DNA of 9,450 nucleotides from Phycisphaerales bacterium (GTDB lineage Bacteria; Planctomycetota; Phycisphaerae; Phycisphaerales; SM1A02). Shown here piece by piece: positions 1 through 6,666 of this stretch. A program made the translations under genes and the position numbers. Every line of letters begins with the position of its first letter. The stretch's first letter is position 1. The notes under the pieces are model-generated. The model was not told the DNA's origin. It searched no databases and worked only from the letters and a program-made list of their open reading frames with translations. The stretch spans positions 1-9,450 of the forward strand of contig JAQWRC010000266.1 in NCBI GenBank assembly GCA_029243925.1, written 5' to 3'.

Positions 1-266
1 ATCCAGATGCCCCAGTCGTCGCGTCCGACGCGAAACTCGCCGCGGAACGTTGCTTCCAGATCATCCATGCCAAGTTGCTTGTCCAGGCTGAGCTTTCCGG
101 TGCCGCCATAGCTGGCGTCGCCACGAAGTCGCACCATCCATGCGCCCGCGATCACGTCGAAGGACAGTGGCGCTGAAGCTTGCGCGACAATCGCCTCCGT
201 ACTGGGGGCATCTTCCGCCATGGCACCAGTGGCCAGCATAGTCAGGGCCAGAATGGTTGTCTGCAT
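1..266 (-). CDS. Exported, possibly outer-membrane beta-barrel protein, N-terminal part (runs off the left edge)
   Basis: Reading leftwards from an ATG at 266-264, 88 codons stay open to the window edge. The first 17 residues (MQTTILALTMLATGAMA) form a short signal peptide with a likely cleavage after A-M-A, before EDAPST. A GGAG Shine-Dalgarno sequence lies 7 bases upstream of the ATG, which supports this start. The mature part alternates hydrophobic and polar residues (for example FDVIAGAWMVRLRGD and ATFRGEFRVGRDDWGIW) and contains 'LGMDDLEATF', a pattern that fits the first strands of an outer-membrane barrel. That is an inference from texture only, and the family is not recognised. The start lies 28 bases after the purM stop on the same strand, so the two genes may be co-transcribed, although no functional link to purine synthesis is apparent. 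Confidence 0.75.
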   Translation of the reverse strand, partial: MQTTILALTMLATGAMAEDAPSTEAIVAQASAPLSFDVIAGAWMVRLRGDASYGGTGKLSLDKQLGMDDLEATFRGEFRVGRDDWGIW

Positions 267-294
267 GTGTCTGCTCCAGATGACGTTGTCAGAT

Positions 295-579
295 TCAGGA
301 AGATTCGGACCATCGAACCTGACCTTGGCCAGATTCAATTCGTCCAATGACGGTTGCGTGCTCGCCGTCCTTGGTCAGCTGCTTGAGTACGGAGTCGGCA
401 AACGCGGGTCGCACGGCGAGTACATAGCCGATGCCCATGTTGAAGACCCGCATCATTTCCTCGTCGGACACGTTGCCGTGTCGTTGGAGGAAATCGAAGA
501 TCGGGGGAACGGTCCACGAGTTCGAGTCGATAACGGCATCGATATCCGGAAGCAGCACGCGAGGCAGATTCCCCGGCAA
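295..579 (-). CDS. purM: C-terminal part of PurM, separated from the N-terminal part by an in-frame TGA
   Basis: These 94 codons continue exactly the same reading frame as the upstream purM segment, directly after the TGA at 582-580. They encode the rest of the AIR synthetase C-terminal domain: LPGNLPRVL (the continuation of the HITGGGLPENLPR motif), the 'SSW-VPPIF-FLQ' region (here NSWTVPPIFDFLQ) and the conserved 'EMMRVFNMGIGYV' segment at about residues 41-53. No second stop or frameshift is seen through to the natural TGA at 297-295. If translated independently, it could begin at the TTG directly after the stop, but nothing strong supports that start. A 95-residue C-terminal piece would be unlikely to fold or work alone. 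It is best regarded as the tail of one interrupted gene: a pseudogene, a sequencing error, or a readthrough product. Confidence 0.7.
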   Translation of the reverse strand: MPGNLPRVLLPDIDAVIDSNSWTVPPIFDFLQRHGNVSDEEMMRVFNMGIGYVLAVRPAFADSVLKQLTKDGEHATVIGRIESGQGQVRWSESS

Positions 580-582
580 TCA
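580..582 (-). other. In-frame TGA inside purM
   Basis: On the coding strand the sequence reads GGT GGG TGA TTG CCG, giving His-Ile-Thr-Gly-Gly-stop-Leu-Pro. PurM proteins carry a third glycine here (HITGGG). A single base change, GGA to TGA, would therefore explain the stop. The frame is unchanged on both sides. The following base is U, which is not a context known for strong readthrough. The only downstream stem I found (GGAA/UUCC plus a short CC/GG extension) is too weak to call a SECIS element. Confidence 0.85.
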
Positions 583-1401
583 CCCACCGGTGATGTGGGC
601 CATCATCGAAACGATCTTCTTGACCTTGTAGTTGCGAAGCAGATGGGTGATCGGCCTCGCGTAGATTCGTGTCGGCTCCAGAAGTACTTCACCGAGTGTC
701 TTTGATTCACCTTCACGCAACTGTCCATCCAGATAGACCGTGTGAAGATCAAGCTTGGCTTGTTCGACGATGGCGCGAACCAGGGTGTACCCATTTGAAT
801 GGATGCCGCTGCTGGCGAGTCCGATCAAGACATCATCGGGCTGTACACGACTTGGGTCGATGGCACGCTCGAGTTCGACGACGCCGACGGAAAATCCGAC
901 CAGATCGAAATCACCTGCGCCATAGATATCAGGCATCTCTGCGCATTCACCACCGATGAGTGCGCAGTCTGCGATCTCGCAGCCACGAGCAACTCCTTCG
1001 ACGATCTTCGCGGTGTCCTCGGGAATCTGGGCGTGCAACCCGATGTAATCGAGAAAGAACAGAGGCTCTGCTCCCTGGACGATGAGATCGTTGACGTTCA
1101 TCGCAACGCAGTCGAGGCCGACCGTATCAAGTACACCAAGCTCGATTGCAATCTTGAGCTTGGTCCCAACACCATCCGTGCAGGAGACGAGTACGGGTTC
1201 GCTGTAGTTGCGTTTGAAGAGTTTCTCGTTGAAGTCGAGCCGGAACATTCCAGCGAATGCTCCGTGTGGTCCGAGAACTCGCGGTCCCTGTGTTCGAGCG
1301 ACCGTGCTTCGGATCTGCTCCACCAGCGCGTCGCCAGCTTCAATATCGACCCCAGCTTGACCATACGTCAGGCCTGATTCTGGTTGTTCAACGGCCGTCA
1401 T
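580..1401 (-). CDS. purM: PurM (phosphoribosylformylglycinamidine cyclo-ligase), N-terminal 273 residues before a premature stop
   Basis: PurM (AIR synthetase) closes the imidazole ring in de novo purine synthesis, converting FGAM to AIR with ATP in the cytoplasm. Family hallmarks visible here, numbered from the ATG at 1401-1399, are: LTYGQAGVDI near the N terminus; 'CTDGVGTKLKIA' (about 74-85), a nucleotide/phosphate-binding region; 'AMNVNDLIVQGAEPLFFLDY' (about 100-119); 'LIGGECAEMP' (about 148-157); and 'GLASSGIHSNGYTLVR' (about 194-209). The segment ends MAHITGG-stop at codon 274, whereas relatives are about 345 residues long. With the next 94 codons the gene would be 368 codons, slightly longer than usual because of the N terminus. 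A TTG three codons upstream is an alternative start. Upstream lies TACACT, only 8 bases before the ATG, so the message may be leaderless. The gene is divergent from the LamG gene. Confidence 0.9.
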   Translation of the reverse strand: MTAVEQPESGLTYGQAGVDIEAGDALVEQIRSTVARTQGPRVLGPHGAFAGMFRLDFNEKLFKRNYSEPVLVSCTDGVGTKLKIAIELGVLDTVGLDCVAMNVNDLIVQGAEPLFFLDYIGLHAQIPEDTAKIVEGVARGCEIADCALIGGECAEMPDIYGAGDFDLVGFSVGVVELERAIDPSRVQPDDVLIGLASSGIHSNGYTLVRAIVEQAKLDLHTVYLDGQLREGESKTLGEVLLEPTRIYARPITHLLRNYKVKKIVSMMAHITGG

Positions 1402-1623
1402 GGAGGGCAAGTGTAGCCGATTACCCCTTGTGAGCGGCAGGAAAATGGGGGTGGATCGTGTATGAGTAAACCGAGTCTAGGTTGGAATTATCTTGCCCCA
1501 CACCCAAATTAAGAGGACGATTAAGGCCGTATGGAGGAGATAGGCAGGGGTCTTTTTCCTTCGGGTGCAACCGCCGGATCCATTGTGCGTACATGGATCT
1601 GGATGAGAGGGGAAGGAACAGAC
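1402..1623. promoter_or_regulatory. Divergent intergenic region between purM and the LamG gene
   Basis: This 222-base spacer must hold promoters for both divergent genes. For purM, the minus strand has a -10-like TACACT (plus positions 1410-1415) 8 bases before the ATG, without a good -35. For the LamG gene, a weak TTGGAA (1482-1487) followed after 17 bases by CAAATT (1505-1510) is the best pair I found, matching only half of the -10 consensus. An ATG-initiated extension of the LamG frame into this spacer (from 1531 or 1603) is possible but less likely than the GTG at 1624. No RNA gene or strong terminator was seen. Confidence 0.4.
1611..1617 (+). promoter_or_regulatory. Strong Shine-Dalgarno site that decides the GTG start of the LamG gene
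   Basis: The sequence GGAAGGA ends 6 bases before the GTG at 1624. No comparable site precedes the in-frame ATGs at 1531 or 1603. Starting at the GTG also places a basic stretch (RDSRLSTPLRHHLPR) immediately before the hydrophobic core, as expected for a signal peptide. Confidence 0.7.
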
Positions 1624-3417
1624 GTGTTCCGAGATTCGAGGCTTTCGACACCGTTGCGACATCACCTGCCTAGAGTAGGTGTAGCTGTATTCGTATCCGC
1701 GTCTCTTGGGCTGGCTCCCGCTCCGAAACCTGTCACGAGCACGCTTCCGGAACTCTCGGCGTCCACGCCGGAGTCGACCGGCGTTCGCACTTCCTGCACG
1801 ACTCCATGCATCCCGGCTCCCGAAGGCCTGATCGCCTGGTGGCCCTTCGATGAAGCCACAGGGTCGGCCGCCTACAACGAACTCATCCATGACAACGACG
1901 GCATTCCCATCGGCAACGTGACGACCGCACCCGGCCATGTTGGCAACGGCGCGAAATTCGAACCCGGTTTCAGCGCCATCGAGGCTCCCCACATCGACCC
2001 ACTGGATTTCAACATTGATGAAGACTTCTCCCTGGTCACCTGGCTGTATGTCCCGTCTGGCACGGACGTTCTTCCGCTGATCGACAAGCGAACGAGTGAG
2101 GGCGATGTGGAACTCGGTTGGCTCTTTGGTTGCAGTTCGGGCCAACTGCTTCTCAAGGCAATCGATGCCGACGGCGCCAGTCATACATGGATCACACCGA
2201 GTGTGATTCCCGACGATGAATGGGTTCATGTGGCGGTGACGGTTGATCGCAGCAGCCCCACGGGTGTGGAGTTCTACGTCAACGGCTGGCCGGTCTCTCA
2301 GGGCGATGCCACACTCGTTCCCGGCAAGATCGCGTCGGGCAACTCGGTGCGGATCGGAGCCAGCCATCGACTCGACGGGTTCTCATCTCTTCCCTCGATG
2401 CGGGGCGGTCTTGACGAGGTGCAGATCTACCATCGGTCTCTCTTCAACGACGAGATGCTCGCTCTGGCCTATGCCGATTGCGGCGGTACCTGCAAGGTAC
2501 GCATGCATGTCACGAAGGTCACGCCATTCTGTGATGGTGAGTTCTTCTCCGAAGCGATCGTGACCATCGACAATGCGACCGATTTCGACCGGAGTTTTGA
2601 TCTGACCGCCGTGGGACTGTCGGGTGACCAGAACAGTGACTACTGCGTTCAGAACGGACCAGCGTCCATTCAGATTGGCATATCCAATCCGATCAGTGTG
2701 CCCGCTGGTCAGTCGATCGAGATTCCACTGGTCATCGATCGCCCTGGTGGCCTGCTTGAGGACGGTGACTCCGCTTGTTGGAGGGCGACGATCGAGGATC
2801 TCGACACTGGAATGACGATGCAGCGTAAGGGCATCGTGTCCGCGGTCAGAGACATCTGCATTTCGGGTGACACCAATGGCGTGATCCCGATGCTTGTCGA
2901 TCAGCCGATTCCGGTGAAGTTCACACTGACCAATGACACGGCAACCGACTACCACTCCTACTGGAAGATCGCGGCGGTCGAATCCACTACCGGTCTGCTG
3001 AATCGGGTGATGAAGTTGAACAACGAGGAGCCAGGCGCCGAACTCTACGGGTACACGTTTGTTCCGCCGAATTCGAGTGTCAACGTGATCGTCGATGTGA
3101 CCTACCTGCGTCAACGTGAAGGGGACAAGGAGGAATCGAAGTATTCCGACGTCACCTTCTACGAGGATCCCGGCACCGACGTGCCCTGGGAATCCTCCGA
3201 TTCCGTTGGCAGTGAGCCGGTGGAAGAGCCCATTGATGATGAGGCTGGCTGCGGAGCTGATACCAACTGCGATGGTGTCGTGGATGTGTCCGACCTGCTG
3301 GCCGTGATCGCTGCGTGGGGCGATTGCCCCGAGGGAGATCCGTGCACCGCCGATACCAATGGGGACGGCACCGTGAACGTGACCGACCTGCTGGCGATCA
3401 TCGCGTCCTGGGGTTGA
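1624..3417 (+). CDS. Secreted LamG-domain protein with C-terminal dockerin-like calcium-binding repeats
   Basis: From the GTG start the protein has 597 residues. Residues 1-33 look like a signal peptide: a basic stretch, then VGVAVFVSASLGLAPA. Residues about 67-284 match the LamG/concanavalin-like fold: 'GLIAWWPFDEATG' at its start, 'FSLVTWLYVP', 'EWVHVAVTVDRSS', 'VEFYVNGWPVS', and 'GGLDEVQIYHRSLFNDEMLAL' at its end. Two beta-rich regions follow (about 289-409 and 410-514), containing several cysteines and resembling Ig-like modules without a family I can name. An acidic, serine-rich linker (about 515-542) leads to two D-x-N-x-D-G-x-V-x-V-x-D-L-L repeats. The dockerin-like ending is common in exported Phycisphaerae proteins, but its partner is unknown. 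The likely location is the cell surface or outside the cell, possibly binding polysaccharide or protein. There is no visible catalytic motif, and the exact role is unknown. Confidence 0.85.
   Translation: MFRDSRLSTPLRHHLPRVGVAVFVSASLGLAPAPKPVTSTLPELSASTPESTGVRTSCTTPCIPAPEGLIAWWPFDEATGSAAYNELIHDNDGIPIGNVTTAPGHVGNGAKFEPGFSAIEAPHIDPLDFNIDEDFSLVTWLYVPSGTDVLPLIDKRTSEGDVELGWLFGCSSGQLLLKAIDADGASHTWITPSVIPDDEWVHVAVTVDRSSPTGVEFYVNGWPVSQGDATLVPGKIASGNSVRIGASHRLDGFSSLPSMRGGLDEVQIYHRSLFNDEMLALAYADCGGTCKVRMHVTKVTPFCDGEFFSEAIVTIDNATDFDRSFDLTAVGLSGDQNSDYCVQNGPASIQIGISNPISVPAGQSIEIPLVIDRPGGLLEDGDSACWRATIEDLDTGMTMQRKGIVSAVRDICISGDTNGVIPMLVDQPIPVKFTLTNDTATDYHSYWKIAAVESTTGLLNRVMKLNNEEPGAELYGYTFVPPNSSVNVIVDVTYLRQREGDKEESKYSDVTFYEDPGTDVPWESSDSVGSEPVEEPIDDEAGCGADTNCDGVVDVSDLLAVIAAWGDCPEGDPCTADTNGDGTVNVTDLLAIIASWG
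3259..3414 (+). repeat. Two tandem dockerin-like EF-hand repeats within the LamG protein
   Basis: Two 21-codon units (3259-3321 and 3352-3414) are separated by a 30-base spacer with two cysteine codons. Both read D-T-N-x-D-G-x-V-(D/N)-V-x-D-L-L-A-(V/I)-I-A-x-W-G. The Asp/Asn positions 1, 3, 5, 9 and 12 are those that bind calcium in EF-hand-like dockerin loops. The second unit ends right at the stop codon, so the final WG is the C terminus. The units diverge at DNA level, so the duplication is old. Confidence 0.85.
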
Positions 3418-3427
3418 TTCCACCACA

Positions 3428-3437
3428 GCTTCGAAGC
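3428..3437. repeat. Perfect 10-base palindrome ahead of sucD
   Basis: GCTTCGAAGC equals its own reverse complement and overlaps the proposed -35 element of the sucD promoter. It could be an operator half-site pair or a small hairpin. There is no T-run after it, so it does not look like a terminator for the LamG gene. Confidence 0.4.
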
Positions 3438-3458
3438 AGCTGGCTCAGGTGCTACACT
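3430..3458 (+). promoter_or_regulatory. Candidate sigma70-type promoter for sucD
   Basis: TTCGAA (3430-3435) and TACACT (3453-3458) are separated by 17 bases, 25 bases ahead of the sucD ATG. The -10 matches 4 of 6 consensus bases and the -35 matches 3 of 6. The same octamer GCTACACT also precedes purM on the other strand. This is a prediction from spacing and position only. Confidence 0.35.
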
Positions 3459-3483
3459 CTCCATCTTCAACGGAGATTCACCA

Positions 3484-4440
3484 ATGGCCATTCTCGTCGA
3501 CGGTTCAACCAAGGTCATCTGCCAGGGCATTACGGGTTCTTCCGGCGCCTTTCATACGAAAGGGTGTCTGGACTACGGCACGCAGATTGTTGGCGGCGTC
3601 ACTCCCGGCAAGGGTGGGCAGCAGGATGCAAACGGGCTGCCCATCTTCAACACCGTTGCTGAAGCCATGGAAGCAACCGGGGCCACCGCATCCATGAGTT
3701 TCGTTCCCCCACCGTATGCGGGTGATTCAATTCTTGAAGCTGCCGCGGCAGGCATCGATGTCGTGTGCGCTATCACCGAAGGGATACCGGTACAGGACAT
3801 GGTGCGCGTCAAAGCGCAACTTGCGGAGTATCCGGATGTGCACCTCATCGGCCCCAACTGCCCCGGCATCATCACTCCGGGTCGTCGCGTGTCAGGCGAG
3901 GGCCCCAACGCGACGTTCGAAGGTGGCTGCAAGATCGGCATCATGCCCGGCTACATCAATACACACCGCGACGATGCCGCAACCGGCCGGGCGGTTGGAA
4001 TCATCAGTCGCAGCGGCACGCTTACCTATGAAGCGGTTTGGCAAACCAGTTCGCTGGGGCTTGGACAATCCACATGCGTTGGAATCGGCGGCGACCCGGT
4101 CAAGGGTTTGAACTTCATTGAACTGCTTTCACTGTTCAACGACGATCCGGAGACCGAGGGCGTCGTGATGATCGGCGAGATCGGTGGCAGCGATGAAACG
4201 CTTGCGGGCGAGTGGATTCGTGACAACATGACCAAGCCGGTCGCAGCGTTCATCGCTGGACGCACCGCCCCCCCCGGGAAGCGGATGGGCCACGCAGGCG
4301 CCATCATCGGCGGCGCCGACGATACGGCGCAGGCCAAGATGGAAGCGCTCGCATCCTGCGGAGTGACGGTCAGTGAAAGTCCCGCGACACTCGGACGTGC
4401 GATGCTTGAAGCCATGGGCCTGGATACGGCATCCGTCTGA
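3484..4440 (+). CDS. sucD: Succinyl-CoA synthetase (ADP-forming) alpha subunit
   Basis: SucD pairs with SucC to interconvert succinyl-CoA and succinate with substrate-level phosphorylation in the TCA cycle. Clear family motifs along the 318 residues are: '[12 protein letters not shown]' (about 15-26), the CoA-binding Rossmann start; 'GGVTPGKGG' (37-45); '[12 protein letters not shown]' (66-77); '[10 protein letters not shown]' (97-106); '[13 protein letters not shown]' (121-133); '[11 protein letters not shown]' (175-185); 'GIGGDPVKG' (200-208); 'MIGEIGGS' (229-236); and '[13 protein letters not shown]' (265-277). His270 is the phosphorylated histidine (His246 in E. coli). The 24-residue offset reflects extra sequence at about 134-148 and 160-169. 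The start ATG has GGAG 8 bases upstream. sucC is not adjacent on either side, which is unusual. The gene converges on the downstream lipoprotein gene. Confidence 0.96.
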   Translation: MAILVDGSTKVICQGITGSSGAFHTKGCLDYGTQIVGGVTPGKGGQQDANGLPIFNTVAEAMEATGATASMSFVPPPYAGDSILEAAAAGIDVVCAITEGIPVQDMVRVKAQLAEYPDVHLIGPNCPGIITPGRRVSGEGPNATFEGGCKIGIMPGYINTHRDDAATGRAVGIISRSGTLTYEAVWQTSSLGLGQSTCVGIGGDPVKGLNFIELLSLFNDDPETEGVVMIGEIGGSDETLAGEWIRDNMTKPVAAFIAGRTAPPGKRMGHAGAIIGGADDTAQAKMEALASCGVTVSESPATLGRAMLEAMGLDTASV

Positions 4441-4452
4441 GGAGTTGGTGGC

Positions 4453-5556
4453 TTAATCGAGTACGCCGGCGGTCATCGTGAAGGGAATGTTGCGTTCCAC
4501 TTCGGCGCCGCTCTTCTCGTCTCGAACTCGTAGTTTCAAGTGATACTTGCCGACCGAGAGGCCGGTGGGCAGCATCAGTTGCTGCACGGTGAAGTAGTCG
4601 CGACGTTGATTCTGGCTTCGATCCGCAGCCGTCTGCCAGTCTTCCTTCCAGACAGGGATGCCATCCCGATCACTGTAGATCGTCAGGTGCTGGCTGGTGA
4701 CGGTTTCCCACAGTTCACGGTCATTGAGCTCGCTCTCGAAGCCTTCCATTTCAGCATAGATGATGACCGGCTGGCGATTGTGGGCAATGAATGTGTAGGT
4801 CGCATCTTCGTCGGCCCGATCCGACCACTCGTCATAGTCGCCGAAGCCGCTGACTCTGGTGCACAAGGCGACCGAAGGAAGTTTCAGATCGGGGATTCGC
4901 TTCAATTTCCGTTGGAGTTGATCGGAAGCCCCAAGGAGTACCGCCCACGGATCCGAGTCGGCCCCGAGATCTTCGCCGACGGTGGTGAACCAGCTCTGCA
5001 TTGCTGCAAGCAGCTCTCGTTCTTCGCTCGTGAGGTCCGGGATGGCGTTCGCATCAAGCGCACGGGATGGATCAAGCATCGACATCGAGGCGAGCACCAG
5101 CAGTTCCTTCATGGGCTGGTCGCTCCACGTACTGCCGGTGTAGAGCTCGCGAGAGAAGTCGATCATGGTGCGCCGCAGGGTGGCTTCCGCGGCAGTCGGT
5201 GGAGTTGGGGCGGTGGTGGCAATGGGCTCGGATTGAGCGGCGGCGGTTGCAGATGACGATTCATCCGTGGAGGTTGACGTTGCGGCAGCAGTCGTTTCTC
5301 GCCGATTCCATTCGATGACCGGCTCAGTGCTCTCGGTAGTGCGTGTCGTTGCCGCAGGCGGTTCACCTTGCCCCTGCTGGAATGCGATGAAGGCTTGTGC
5401 GTCCTGTTCAACCTGCTGCTGATGCTGCTCGATGCCTACTGCTGGAGCAGCGGCGAGAGCTCCACCCGGCTCGCTCACGCTCGCCTTTTGAGGTGTACAG
5501 GCGGCAAGGAGCAGCGTTGCAAGAAGTGGGATACAGGTATGTCGTGGAGTGCTCAT
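4453..5556 (-). CDS. Lipoprotein with Ala/Thr/Ser-rich linker and C-terminal beta-sandwich-like domain
   Basis: The N terminus MSTPRHTCIPLLATLLLAAC has a lipobox (LLAAC), so Cys20 is probably lipidated. Residue +2 is Thr rather than Asp, which would favour the outer membrane if Lol sorting rules apply. Residues about 43-62 are Gln-rich. About 65-125 form a low-complexity Ala/Thr/Ser/Pro linker. About 126-222 look helical. The last 140 residues alternate like a beta-sandwich: YTFIAHNRQPVIIYAEMEGF, HLTIYSDRDGIPVWKEDW, 'LPTGLSVGKYHLKLRVRDEKSG'. The function is not recognised; I infer an envelope protein. The ATG has AGGA 7 bases upstream. It follows holA on the same strand after 60 bases, so co-transcription is likely. 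Gammaproteobacteria also place a lipoprotein gene (lptE) next to holA, but this protein does not resemble LptE in length or sequence. Confidence 0.85.
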   Translation of the reverse strand: MSTPRHTCIPLLATLLLAACTPQKASVSEPGGALAAAPAVGIEQHQQQVEQDAQAFIAFQQGQGEPPAATTRTTESTEPVIEWNRRETTAAATSTSTDESSSATAAAQSEPIATTAPTPPTAAEATLRRTMIDFSRELYTGSTWSDQPMKELLVLASMSMLDPSRALDANAIPDLTSEERELLAAMQSWFTTVGEDLGADSDPWAVLLGASDQLQRKLKRIPDLKLPSVALCTRVSGFGDYDEWSDRADEDATYTFIAHNRQPVIIYAEMEGFESELNDRELWETVTSQHLTIYSDRDGIPVWKEDWQTAADRSQNQRRDYFTVQQLMLPTGLSVGKYHLKLRVRDEKSGAEVERNIPFTMTAGVLD

Positions 5557-5616
5557 TGGTATGTCCTACTGTGATGCCGGCCATCCTGGCCACCGTTTCA
5601 GCGCATCGCTGATCGG

Positions 5617-6666
5617 TCATCGTGCCGAGAGCTTCTTCAATCTATCGGCAATCCTGATCGTGATTCCTTCAAGAGTACGTTCGCTTCGGCCGTAGCCGGT
5701 GCGGATCGAATGCTGTCTTCGGAGTGTATCGCGCAGCATCGAGGACCATGCCGTGGGCTCACCTGCTCGAGCAAGGGCGAGGATGCGATCTCGGCCAGCT
5801 CCAAAGAGCCGTTGCTGCCTGGCAACATCGTTCGTGGAGGAGCCGGCTCGAAGCATTGCCGAGGCGGCATGCAATTTTCTCAGCAGATCGATCAGAGACC
5901 ACAGAACGAGTTCCCTTGGCTGGCGGGAGACTTCCTGCAGCTCACGGAGCGTTTGCACTGCGCGATCGACCCGACCCGAGAGCACGGCATCCTGGATGGC
6001 CCAGGCCTGCTCTTCGCGGCTGATCCCGGTCATGTCGATGACCTGCTGTCGCTGGATGACTCCATCGGCCCCCACCATCGCGGCGAGTTTGCCGAGCTCC
6101 GCATCAAGGCGAGCGAAATCCAAGCCGATTCGTTTGAGCAGCAGTGCGGCTGCATCCTCATCAATCGTCGCGTCGTGCGCCTTGCGAGTTCGCCCAGTGC
6201 ACCAGGCCATGGCAAATGGCATGTCGGTACTTTCATCGAGATCAATCTTGTGCATCAGGCCATGTGCCGACACGAGTTTGTCGAGTTTGCCCGCTTTCCA
6301 TGTTTCAGCACGCAGCAGCAGCGTGGCGGATTCCACCGGAGCGGTCACATAGGCCTCGAGCAATTTTCTCGCTCGACTTGGTCCCTTTGCTCCGGCGCTG
6401 CTGGACAGGAAACGGTCAGCTTGATTGACGATGACGAGCTTGTGTTCTTGAAGCAGTCCGTAACTGCGCAACTCGTCCAGCACGGTGGCGGGTTCCACGG
6501 CATCGCCGTCATACTCGAACCGTTCCACCGTTCCGCATGAGGCTTCAATCGTTTCGGTGAGTCGTTGCGTGTACATGCGCATCAAAAACGCATCTTTGCC
6601 ACGCAGGACGACGGTCCGCATGTCTGCAGAAAATTTCGGTGGGCTGTAGGGAGATCGGCGTGCCAC
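5617..6666 (-). CDS. holA: DNA polymerase III delta subunit
   Basis: HolA is the clamp-loader subunit that opens the beta sliding clamp during replication. The 349 residues match the usual length (about 340). Visible features are: 'VVLRGKDAFLMRMYTQRL' at about 19-36, the start of the clamp-binding domain; 'LDELRSYGLLQEHKLVIVNQADRFL' at about 63-87; 'TLLLRAETWKAGKLDKLV' at about 115-132; 'IGLDFARLDAELGKL' at about 180-194, the typical delta-subunit helix; and 'REEQAWAIQDAVLSGRVDRAVQTLREL' at about 217-243, entering the C-terminal collar domain. The start is taken as the GTG at 6666-6664; an ATG 15 codons later is possible, and neither has a good Shine-Dalgarno site. Planctomycete HolA proteins are divergent, but the domain order is clear. 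It is divergent from the FHA kinase across 62 bases. Confidence 0.88.
   Translation of the reverse strand: MARRSPYSPPKFSADMRTVVLRGKDAFLMRMYTQRLTETIEASCGTVERFEYDGDAVEPATVLDELRSYGLLQEHKLVIVNQADRFLSSSAGAKGPSRARKLLEAYVTAPVESATLLLRAETWKAGKLDKLVSAHGLMHKIDLDESTDMPFAMAWCTGRTRKAHDATIDEDAAALLLKRIGLDFARLDAELGKLAAMVGADGVIQRQQVIDMTGISREEQAWAIQDAVLSGRVDRAVQTLRELQEVSRQPRELVLWSLIDLLRKLHAASAMLRAGSSTNDVARQQRLFGAGRDRILALARAGEPTAWSSMLRDTLRRQHSIRTGYGRSERTLEGITIRIADRLKKLSAR

Noticed and set aside
540..582. SECIS-like element making the purM TGA a selenocysteine codon
   Set aside because: The aligned residue is Gly, not Cys or Sec, and the only stem downstream is short, bulged and wide-looped.
799..1377. 192-codon plus-strand frame opposite purM
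   Set aside because: Antisense of conserved PurM motifs, with no domain of its own.
1423..1452. ACCCC/GGGGT inverted repeat in the purM-LamG spacer
   Set aside because: Only five pairs across a 20-base loop; expected by chance in GC-rich DNA.
1477..2367. Long minus-strand open frame of 296 codons opposite the LamG gene
   Set aside because: Arg/Gly/Asp-rich translation without recognisable motifs. It is the antisense shadow of a gene with a clear signal peptide, LamG and dockerin-like domains.
2383..3426. Minus-strand open frame of 347 codons opposite the LamG 3' half
   Set aside because: The repeated 'QQVGHVH/QQVGHIH' units are simply the antisense reading of the two dockerin-like repeats. 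No independent evidence of coding.
5408..5620. 70-codon minus-strand frame whose ATG overlaps the holA stop (ATGA)
   Set aside because: The ATGA overlap is tempting, but the frame runs out of phase into the well-supported lipoprotein, whose own ATG has a good Shine-Dalgarno site. The composition is not protein-like.
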